Shown piece by piece: positions 1 through 8,250 of a DNA stretch of 64,000 bases. Made by a program: the position numbers and the translations under genes. Origin of the DNA: Limonium bicolor (Eukaryota > Streptophyta > Magnoliopsida > Caryophyllales > Plumbaginaceae); NCBI GenBank assembly GCA_023374045.1, contig CM041776.1, positions 143,285,296 through 143,349,295 of the forward strand, in the 5' to 3' direction. The notes under the pieces are model-generated. The model was not told the origin of the DNA, ran no database searches, and was given only the letters and a program-made list of their open reading frames with translations. Numbering within the stretch: the stretch's first letter is position 1; each line of letters starts with the position of its first letter.

Positions 1-1634
1 ACACTCATAGGCACGTGTTGTAGTAATACTCCATTAATGAAGGTGATAAGGGTAAGAAAGTAAGTGAATGAGTAAGGAAACAAGTTTAAGAAGTAGTAAA
101 GAAAGAATGGTTTTATAACCAAGTAAGAAAGTAATAAAGTAGTAAGTATACATTGAAAGTATCAAAGAAGGAATAAGTTAGATCAATAATAGATCATTGA
201 TCATACTACCTCATGTATGTATAGGAATCGAACAGTTGAGCGCCAAAGGACCCGGTAGTGCGAACACGACGGTGTACGGTATGATTTCTTCATGCCCTGT
301 ATCCTAACTTGGTTACCCCGATTTGTGTGCTTATGTGATCACCAATAAGATAATTGCACGAATCGGACTTATATTGCACATAATTGTGTTTGAACTATAT
401 TGTTCTTGTTTTATGCTCTTGAACATTTAGTTTGTATAATTCATGAAATGAATGAATGAGAATGAAGTGCATGTGTACAAGATGAGTACTTGTGTATTGT
501 ATTGATGTATGGTGTGAAAGTAATGACTTCTACTAATTCCTAACCACCTAACTCCTAACTTGAGTAATGAGTAAAATGGAATGAGTAGAAGTCCGATATA
601 GTTTCGGCCACGCGTGAGGATAAGGAAACACAAGAGGTTGGATCCGAATCCTGGCTATAATCTTTTCCTTGGACCAATCCCCTTTAATGGGTAGCATCCT
701 GGATTAGTGGGCCACCCTAAATCCCGGTGGTGGGATGTAGTAATCCCTGCCCGGAGGTCATACCGACTTAACTGGAAGTAAAGTATATAAGAAGTAAGTA
801 TTGTATTCGTATTGGTCTTGACTATTGTAAGTCATCGACCCGGAGTAAAAGAGTACTGAACACCCGATTAACCCGGGTGTGTAATGAGGCTAACAAGACC
901 TTTGTATGTATTGGAGAATTGTATCTCCGTAATGCGGTGAGTATTCAGTAAGTAAGAATGGATGACTTGTATAGTACTCCTTGTATGTATGTATGTATGT
1001 ATGCTTGGTGAAATGAATGTATTGAAATGTATTGTATAAAGCATGTATGTATGTATGAATGAAACGAACCGCATGTATTCGACCAATTAGTTGGCGTACC
1101 CTCGCTAGTACGCGGGGTATGCGGTTATCATATTCAGCGTAAGCTGACCCCCTCGGGGGAATGTTTTTACTCCACAGGTACCCGCGAGGCGTGACGGTAT
1201 GGTAAGGACGGGATGTGATTCTTCTGATGTAGTAGTAGAATTGGAATAGTGTACCGAGTTGTACACGGCTAGGTCATTTTGAGTAGCCGGTGTACCATGT
1301 GGTACACCTTTTTGGATATTGAATTCTTGATTGGATAGTAGGGAGAGGATGTATAAACTCTTCATTTTTGGGAAGTAGTCATGGAATGTAATTCATATAT
1401 TCAGTATACTCGGTAATCAAATGTAAGTAAGTATTTGGTATTGTAAGGTAAGTAGTATGTATTTGGTTTATTCAAATCATCAGACCGATACGGTAAGTAG
1501 TAGTAGCCTTGTTAACCTTGGATGGTTAACGGCGTTGTATCACCCGCCGGGAGTAAGTAAGTGTTCCGCTGCGAGTAAGGTAATTATGGGAATGATTAGT
1601 GGATAATGGAAGGATTAGCGGTTGGGGTGTTACA
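1..1634 (+). repeat. 5' LTR of the AlkB element, 3' part only
   Basis: Aligns almost base for base with 10663-12292, the end of the complete 3' LTR, and finishes GGGGTGTTACA immediately before the PBS. The window begins just after the position of the TA microsatellite present in the other LTR. It contains a GC hairpin followed by a T-rich run (about 1147-1170) that is also present in related LTRs, and many GTAAGT motifs. Confidence 0.95.
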
Positions 1635-1639
1635 AAAAG

Positions 1640-1651
1640 TGGTATCAGAGC
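1640..1651 (+). other. Primer-binding site, initiator tRNA-Met
   Basis: TGGTATCAGAGC, five bases after the LTR end, complements the 3' end of plant initiator tRNA-Met. It primes minus-strand cDNA synthesis. Confidence 0.92.
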
Positions 1652-1665
1652 GAAGTCTCGCTCTG
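1646..1665 (+). other. Hairpin overlapping the PBS
   Basis: CAGAGCG, a six-base loop AAGTCT, then CGCTCTG: a perfect 7-bp stem whose 5' arm is the 3' half of the PBS. The same stem with a different loop occurs at 61918-61937 and, with one mismatch, in both LARD copies. Confidence 0.7.
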
Positions 1666-1860
1666 ATGATTAGAATCCTAAGTGTAGTGATTACCGAGTT
1701 AGGATTTCAACCGTCTTAAGACGGATACTTAGAAACCTAACTAGGAACTACCGTTGTTAACAACGGATACCCTTAACGTCTGCAAAGACGATACCATTTT
1801 TTGAATCAAGACAATGAGGTCATAGTATCACGACATCTAATGTAATCCACACTTGTTCAG

Positions 1861-2515
1861 ATGTCAGGACGAGGTCCAGGTCATCCCAGAGGAGGGACTA
1901 GTGACGAACCAAGCGCGCAGACGATAGCTGAAATTGTCGCCGCCACGGTAGCACAGATGCTACCAGATGTAATCACTGCTGTACAGCAAACACAACAAAC
2001 TCAACAAGCAGCAGCCCGACCCACCTCATCCCCGTGAGACCAATTGGGTAAAAGCAGTCGCCGACCTTCGACCTCCATGCTTTAGAGGCGAGAGCGACCC
2101 CGCCAAACTCGAGGCTTATCTCTCCGAGATGGAGACGGCCTTCGAGACACTTGAGACTCCCGCTGGAGTTTGAGTGAGGATAGCTGCGTACTACCTCAAA
2201 CGCGGCTATGGACTGGTGGAAGCTCATTAAGGCCGAGCACATAGCTGATCCCGCATTCGGATGGGAAGCATTCACCTCTCTCCTCTGATCTAAGTACTAC
2301 CCCGAGCATGTTAAGACCAAGAAAAGGCTTGAGCTCGATGCACTAAAAATGACTGAGAAGATGACGGTTGATGAATATTACCGCACCTTCACCTCTCTTC
2401 TCGACTTCTACCCGACCTTGGGTATACCGGCCAAGTCTTGGTCGACCGCTTCTATGGCGGATTGAGCCATCGACTCCGGTATGGCATGGGCTTCACACGG
2501 TTTACCTCCCTTCAG
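1861..2515 (+). pseudogene. gag: Gag, first exon (degenerate)
   Basis: Starts at ATG 1861 (MSGRGPGHPRGG) about 220 bases after the LTR. The first frame stops at 2036, and the capsid domain continues in other frames: FRGESDPAKLEAYLSEME near 2090-2145, then a DWWKLI motif and a YYPEHVKTKKRLE motif near 2215-2335, as in Tekay Gag. Two in-frame TGA codons (about 2171 and 2287) and at least three frameshifts disrupt it. The last segment (VDRFYGGLSHRLRYGMGFTR) runs open to a CAG|GTAAAC donor at 2515/2516 and resumes in the same frame at 2603. Gag forms the virus-like particle. This copy cannot make an intact one as read. Confidence 0.8.
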
Positions 2516-2602
2516 GTAAACATCGTTGAACCCTTAAAAGCCATGAGTAATGTAAATTAGTATTACCGTATGTAAGTGTGACCTAATGCCTAAGTAATTC
2601 AG
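2516..2602 (+). other. Candidate spliceosomal intron 1 in gag
   Basis: An 87-bp segment starting GTAAAC and ending TAATTCAG, with in-frame stops inside. Removing it joins ...FTSLQ to ECYHAASRVEITCQ... in one frame, which rebuilds the continuous Gag segment expected there. The frame restoration is direct sequence evidence; splicing itself is not shown. Confidence 0.7.
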
Positions 2603-2873
2603 GAGTGTTACCATGCTGCCTCCCGAGTGGAGATCACATGCCAGCTGAGGGATGAAGATCAAGCGCTCAAGCGCAAGGCAAGCAACAAAAACACCTCCGA
2701 TGACCAAAACCAATCCAAACCTTGGAAGAAAAGGAAGGGGAAGCATTCCCACCACAAGAATACTTTAGGAGACGGCGGAGCCCATACTGAGAAGGGCAAG
2801 GCAGCTGAACCGCTACAGATTGCCTACACCGCACCAGTGGCAGCGAAGCCACTGAGGTCTCAGCCCTACAAGG
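2603..2873 (+). pseudogene. gag: Gag, second exon (basic linker)
   Basis: An open segment continuing the capsid C-terminus (ECYHAASRVEITCQLRDE) into a strongly basic stretch with KRKAS and KPWKKRKGKH, typical of the Gag region between capsid and zinc knuckle. It ends ...SQPYKG at an AAGG|GTAAGAA donor. The short overlapping minus-strand reading frames here are shadows. Confidence 0.75.
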
Positions 2874-2966
2874 GTAAGAACCCGAAACTGAATTAGAACA
2901 CTTGTGAACACGTATGTATAAAGAGTATTGTAAGTATACCGAACCTTGCTAACATGGAAGCTATAG
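2874..2966 (+). other. Candidate spliceosomal intron 2 in gag
   Basis: A 93-bp segment with donor GTAAGAA, a plausible branch site TGCTAAC at about 2947-2953, and acceptor CTATAG. Removal joins the codon split G|GT and continues QPYKG-SGFGQGKNQ straight into the zinc-knuckle exon. The segment has an in-frame stop (LN*) if retained. Confidence 0.72.
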
Positions 2967-3309
2967 GTTCTGGATTTGGCCAAGGCAAGAACCAATCTGA
3001 TGGCCGCAGCTACATATGCCGAAACTGCAACAAGGATCATCCCGGCACAGATTGCCAAGGATGGGAGATCCGCTGCTACACTTGCCAGAAGCTGGGGCAC
3101 CGTGCTAATGCATGCCCAGAAAACTCTAAGCCCAAGGGCAACTATCAGGGCTACAAGCAGCGTGAGGGCAAAGAGTTGCATCTGGCGATGCTCATGCCCA
3201 GCATACCTCACAGGGACAGGGATCCCGAGGTCCGCAGAAGGGCGCACGCAGAGGCAGCCGGCCTTACACATCATTGACCGTGATGGGACCGGGACTAAGT
3301 CCGGCCCAG
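2967..3309 (+). pseudogene. gag: Gag nucleocapsid exon with two zinc knuckles
   Basis: Encodes two CCHC-type knuckles in tandem: CRNCNKDHPGTDC (CX2CX3HX4C) and CYTCQKLGHRANAC (CX2CX4HX4C). These bind element RNA for packaging. After about 3165 the frame is lost; another frame gives a G/R/Q-rich tail, as in the homologous region of the second Tekay element in this window. The segment ends at CCCAG|GTAATAAC (3309/3310), a good splice donor. Confidence 0.8.
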
Positions 3310-3497
3310 GTAATAACTGAAACCTTTAATCCTTGAAGAGCATGACTAAGTATTAAAGTAATTGTATGAATGGGAGTATGAATGCGTAAGTACTTGAAGT
3401 ATGAAATTGAGCATGAGTAAGTAACATGGAAGTACGTATTGAGCATGAAATGAATTAGTAAGCCTAGAACTCACACTAGATGTGATTACCACCTTAG
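3310..3497 (+). other. Candidate intron 3 between Gag and AlkB
   Basis: A 188-bp AT-rich segment without long frames, beginning GTAATAAC and ending CACCTTAG. The AlkB frame opens right after it (GG AAA TTC ...). It is weaker than introns 1 and 2, because the upstream Gag frame is uncertain after a frameshift. Confidence 0.5.
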
Positions 3498-4237
3498 GGA
3501 AATTCCTTATCTGTTACCCAATACCTTCAAACTCACCTCATGAAGAGACCGACATCGCCACTCACCACTTCGACAACAAACAGTGTCAGGTCATCCACCC
3601 AGGTATAATCTTATTAAAAGGATACCTAACACCTGAAGCACAAGTTTCAATCATCCGATGATGCAACGAGTTAGGAATGGGTCCAGGAGGATTTTATACA
3701 CCCGAATTCCCCGGTGGAGCTACAATGAAGCTGAAAATGATGTGCTTGGGAAAGGACTGGAACCCTTATACCAAGACATACCAAACGACGCGAGCAGGAG
3801 ACGGAGCAACACCTCCAGCAATACCCCCAGAATTCCAAACGCTTGTCACTCAAGCTGTAGAAATTGCACAACAGTATGAAGATGAACCAATCCCTGCACT
3901 TGAAGCAGACCTATGTATCGTCAACTTCTATGAGAAAGAAGGACGACTTGGCTTACACCAAGACAAGGACGTGACAACGGAATCTCTTGAACTAGGAGTG
4001 CCCGTAGTGTCTTGGTCCATTGGTGATGACGCCGTATTCTTGTATAGCGAGCAAAAGCGTGTGGACCTCGCAGAGAAATTGGTATTGAGATCAGGAGATG
4101 TTCTAATCATGGGTGGAAAATCAAGGTTGCTGTATCACGGGATCCAGAAGATCATGTTGAATACGGCACCACCGGCAATAATCAATGCCACACACATGAA
4201 ACCAGGACGCCTGAACCTTACCTTTAGAAAGTATTAA
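3498..4237 (+). CDS. AlkB-like 2-oxoglutarate/Fe(II)-dependent dioxygenase
   Basis: From ATG 3677 the frame encodes 186 residues, and the same frame reaches back to 3500 through one TGA at 3659 (LLKGYLTPEAQ... upstream). Motifs of the AlkB family: NFY (83-85), HxD iron ligands H94 and D96 in LGLHQDKD, distal iron ligand H154 in LLYHGI, and the 2OG-binding RxNxTxR signature R178, N180, R184 in GRLNLTFRKY. Early LGMGPGGFY-type sequence and overall layout look most like the ALKBH1 branch (inference). Family members oxidatively remove methyl groups from nucleic acid bases (m1A, m3C, m6A). It lies exactly between Gag and protease, so it could demethylate or repair element RNA or cDNA. It is the best preserved ORF of the element; the upstream TGA may be a CGA transition. 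The start is uncertain: a separate ORF from 3677, or a spliced Gag-AlkB fusion from 3498. Confidence 0.88.
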
Positions 4238-4378
4238 TCTTGTAGTAGCATGTAATCCTTTAGTAACGTGTATTAGAGACACAGTATGTATGATGGTTGG
4301 ATATTCAATAAAAGCAGTGTTGGTTATTAATTCCACTTGCGTTCCACCATCTTTACTTATAATCTCATGAATCGATAG
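4238..4378 (+). other. Non-coding spacer ending in a candidate 3' splice site
   Basis: 141 bases between the AlkB stop codon (TAA, 4235-4237) and the protease frame. It ends ATCGATAG|GT. A TAA at 4360 closes the protease frame upstream, so the Pol frame cannot read continuously from AlkB. The acceptor phase equals that of the AlkB acceptor at 3497/3498. Confidence 0.5.
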
Positions 4379-4860
4379 GTTGTGGACTCGGTACCGAAGG
4401 TAACCTGAGTATCCTCACCGAAGAACAAGCCGGCAAGAGCGGCACCATTCTAACGGGAACATTCCCAGTAAACGGCATCGAAGCCTCAGTATTATTCGAC
4501 TCCAGCGCCTCTCACACCTTTGTATCACCATCATTCGCTACGAGGTTGGGGCTAGACGCAGATGAGCTACCAAATTTCTTGGTTACTCTCCCGTCGAAGG
4601 AGCGGGTAAAGTGTACTAAGTATTACCACACCGCCACAATTCAAATCAAAGGCGAAGCGTTTCCCATCTCCTTCATTGAATTCAACGGGTTGGGATTCGA
4701 CTTAATAATTGGAATGAACTGGTTGGAGCGGCACAAGGGGAGAATCCTATGCGCCGAGCATCGCTTGCTGCTCAAGAGTCCATCTGGGGTCACTGTATCA
4801 TACCGCCAGAGACCGAGACAGCCTTCAACTACAGTCATCTCCGCTATGGCAATGTATCGG
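4379..4860 (+). pseudogene. pol: Pol: aspartic protease domain
   Basis: Open from 4363. Residues ...GTFPVNGIEASVLF lead into the active site, read here as DSSAS instead of the DTGAS/DSGAS expected for a retropepsin, followed by HTFVS and, later, LIIGMNWL. The flap-to-C-terminal region is recognisable up to about 4800. It would cleave Gag-Pol. The Gly-to-Ser change (GGC to AGC) at the catalytic triplet probably kills activity and fits a CpG transition. Confidence 0.85.
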
Positions 4861-6275
4861 GAGCTCAGAAAAGGACAGGAAGTGTATTTATGTCACGTGC
4901 AAGACCTGGAGAGAGATCCAGAGTTCAGTGATGATGTAGCAGTAGTCTTAGAATTCCCTGATGTATTTTCGAAAGAGCTACCTGGTATGCCACCACAGAG
5001 AGCAGTAGAATTCGAAATCGACCTTGTACCTGGTACTGGTCCCATTGCTAGGGCACCATACCGTATGGCACCAGCAGAAATGGAAGAACTCAAAGAGCAA
5101 CTACATGATCTACTCGACAAAGGGTTTATACGCCGAGCGTATCACCCTGGGAGCACCGGTCCTCTTCGTGAAGAAGAAGGACGGTAGTCTCCGCCTCTGC
5201 ATCGACTACCGCGAATTGAATGCGGTCACTGTAAAGACAAAATATCCATTGCCACGCATCGACGACCTATTCGATCAGTTGAAGGGAGCTTCGGTCTTTT
5301 CTAAGATTGATCTCCGATCCGGATATCACCAAATTGCTATCAAGGAGCAAGACATTGAGAAAACAGCATTCCGAACAAGATATGGCCACTACGAATTCAC
5401 GGTGATGCCATTCGGTTTGTCTAACGCACCAGCCAAATTCATGGACCTAATGAATGGTTATTCAGTGATCAGCTGGACACTTCTGTAGTAGTATTCATCG
5501 ACGACATTCTTGTGTATTCGAAGTCACCAGGAGAACATGAAAACCATTTGAGAAGAGTACTTGAGACACTGCGCGAGAACCAGCTGTATGCGAAGTTCTC
5601 CAAATGCGAGTTTTGGCTAGATCAGGTATCATTCCTCGGTCATGTCATCTCGAGCGCGGGCATTTCAGTAGATCCATCCAAAATCGAAGTAGTGCGATCA
5701 TGGCCTAGACCTAAGACTGTTACCGACATCTGGAGCTTTCTTGGTTTAGCCGGTTATTACCGGAGGTTTGTAAAGGACTTCTCAAAAGTCGCTAAGCCCA
5801 TGACGTCATTGATGAAGAAAGATGCACCGTTTGTATGGACAAGCGAGTGCGAGGTATCCTTCCAGAGACTAAAAGACTCATTGACCTCAGCGCCAGTTCT
5901 CACACTTCCAGAGGGCACAAAGGGATTTGAGGTGTATTGTGATGCATCGGGCAAGGGCATGGGATGCGTACTCATGCAGCATGGCAAGGTAGTAGCATAC
6001 GCCTCCCGCCAGCTAAAAAAGCATGAGGAGAATTACCCGACACATGATCTAGAGTTAGGAGCCATTGTCTTCGCCTTGAAGATATGGCGACACTATCTCT
6101 ATGGGGTAAGCATCACCATCTACTCCGACCATAAAAGTTTGCAGTATGTATTCACACAGAAGGAATTGAATCTACGACAGAGGAGGTGGATGGAGTTCCT
6201 CTCAGATTACGACATCAACCTCCAGTATAAAGAAGGGAAGGCAAACGTTGTAGCCGACGCCCTGAGTCGTCGAGC
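4861..6275 (+). pseudogene. pol: Pol: reverse transcriptase and RNase H
   Basis: RT motifs in order: [64 protein letters not shown], catalytic FIDD near 5500, FLGHVIS. RNase H follows from about 5935 ([43 protein letters not shown]). Frameshifts near 5130 and near 5455 split the RT; the rest is open from 5512 to the integrase. It copies element RNA to cDNA and degrades the RNA strand. The strong similarity to the second element at 44640-46130 supports the Tekay-type assignment. Confidence 0.93.
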
Positions 6276-7757
6276 ACACTCGCTCCATTCACTACTCGCT
6301 TCCTCTAGCTTGGTTGACGAGGTGCGAGACGCTCAGTTGAGCGACCCTTACTTCACAGAGATTAGACAGAAAATCATAGATGGTACCTTCGAGAGCCGAA
6401 AGTACGACTTCAAACTGCATGAAGATGGTCTGATCCATTTGAATGACAGATTATGCGTCCCCCGAAGCAATGCTGAGCTAAGGGATCGCATTCTACGAGA
6501 GTCACATTGTTCGACATTGCATGTCCATCCGGGAGCCTCTAAAATGTACAAAGACATGAAGAGATACTTCTGGTGGTCAGGAATGAAATCAGACGTGACT
6601 GAGTATGTTCTAAGGTGTCTCACATGCCAGAAGGTGAAGTTCGAGCACCGAAGACCGGGAGGAATGGTGCAATCCATGCCCATTCCGGAGTGGAAATTCC
6701 ACGATATCTCTATGGATTTTGTTGTTGGACTCCCACCTGCTAGGGGAGGACTCAACATGATCTGGGTAGTAGTCGATCGTCTCACCAAGGTTGCCCGATT
6801 CATACCGATGAAGGACACCTGGAAGGTGGCGAAGCTCGCGGAGCTATTCGACAAGGAGATCATCCGACACCACGGAGTTCCGAAAACTATTGTATCCGAC
6901 CGCGACACCAGATTTCTTTCGATATACTAGAGAGCAACACAGGAAGCGCTTGGTACCGAGTTGAAGCTTAGCACCGCCTTCCACCCACAGACCGACGGTC
7001 AGACAGAAAGGACCATCCAGACACTAGAGGACATGCTTAGGGCATGTGCCTTAGACTTTCAGGGGAGCTATATTGAGAAGCTTCATCTTATCGAGTTTTT
7101 GTATAACAATAGCTATCATGCTTCGATTAAGATGTCGCCGTTCCAAGCTTTGTATGGTAGACCTTGCCGTACCCCGTTATGTTGGGATGAGTCAAGCGAA
7201 TCGGTCATCATAGGACCGGAGTATTTGGAACAAGTACAAGCTGAGGTACAACAAATCCGAGCAAATATGAAAGCAGCCCAAGATAGACAGAAATCCTATG
7301 CGGATGTGCGACGACGCGACCTTGAGTTCGTCGTGGGCGACCAAGTATTCTTGCGTGTCTCACCTATGAAGGGTGTCTTTCGATTTGGCCAAAGGGCAAA
7401 CTGAGCCCGAAATTTGTAGGCCCGTATACCATTACCGAGAGGATTGGAGCCGTAGCTTATAGGCTAGCATTGCCTGAAGAATTGGGACGTGTTCATGATG
7501 TCTTTCATGTATCACAACTCAAGAAATATATAGCCGATCCCTCTCATGTATTAGAACCCGAACATCTATCCCTAGAGCCGACGATGAGATATGTCGAGAC
7601 TCCATTGCGAATCCTTGATACAAAGACAAGAGACACTCGCCATAAATCTGTACGAATGGTGAAGGTCTTGTGGTCTAACCACGATGTCGAGGAAGCGACT
7701 TGGGAATTAGAGGACGCCATGAAGGCGAAGTACCCAAATCTATTTGTAGATGTCTAG
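6276..7757 (+). pseudogene. pol: Pol: chromovirus integrase with C-terminal chromodomain
   Basis: HHCC zinc finger near 6505-6640 (HVHPG...CLTCQK), then a D,D35E core: SMDF near 6712, SDRD near 6896, and GQTERTIQT near 7000. A TAG at 6928 (after RFLSIY) interrupts the core where TGG is usual. A frameshift near 7400 separates the GKLSPKFVGPY segment from what precedes it. The tail has VHDVFHVSQLKKY and a chromodomain-like VLWSNHDVEEATWELED ending at TAG 7755-7757. It inserts cDNA; the chromodomain steers to heterochromatin in this lineage. Confidence 0.92.
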
Positions 7758-8238
7758 TATCCGTATAGTACGGAGGGTACGGGGCGTACCCCTTTTAAGG
7801 GGGGTAGAGCCTTTTTGCTTTTGCATTGCTTCGGATTAGCATTGCATAGTATGCATCTATTGTAATTGTATTTTGTTGGCACATGTAGTGCTAATTGTAT
7901 GTATTCGCACAAAGTAGTGCTAGTAGTATTCAGTATGTAGTACAATGAGTATGGTATGTGTACGGTATGTACGTAATGAGTAATGCATTTGTGTTGTGAA
8001 GTGTATTGTGAATGTATTGTGGAATGTGCGAATTGAATGGAGTATTGTGTATGGATTAAGTATTGTGTATGGCAATTGAACTGAGTGTGAGGTATGGTAT
8101 CTGAATTTTGTGTGCTGGTAGTGTAAGAATTTTGAACACCTTGTAAGGTGGTAGTAGAATGTATTGTGGCAATTGGCTTGCCAAATGAGTAGAAATGTAA
8201 ACCGTAAACCTTGAGCAACTTTGAGGGCAAAGTTTCTT
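7758..8238 (+). other. 3' untranslated region with an internal second polypurine tract
   Basis: About 480 bases of non-coding sequence between the pol stop and the PPT, rich in GTATTGTG-type words. It carries TTTTAAGGGGGGTAGAG at 7793-7809, nearly a copy of the terminal PPT. The LARD internal regions have the same duplicated arrangement. Confidence 0.7.
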
Positions 8239-8250
8239 AAGGGGGTAGAT
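8239..8250 (+). other. Polypurine tract of the AlkB element
   Basis: AAGGGGGTAGAT abuts the 3' LTR start TGAAATACCCC. It primes plus-strand cDNA synthesis. It is nearly identical to the LARD PPTs in this window. Confidence 0.88.

Noticed and set aside
2813..3274. 153-residue frame on the minus strand
   Set aside because: Antisense to Gag exons with zinc knuckles; no motif of its own.
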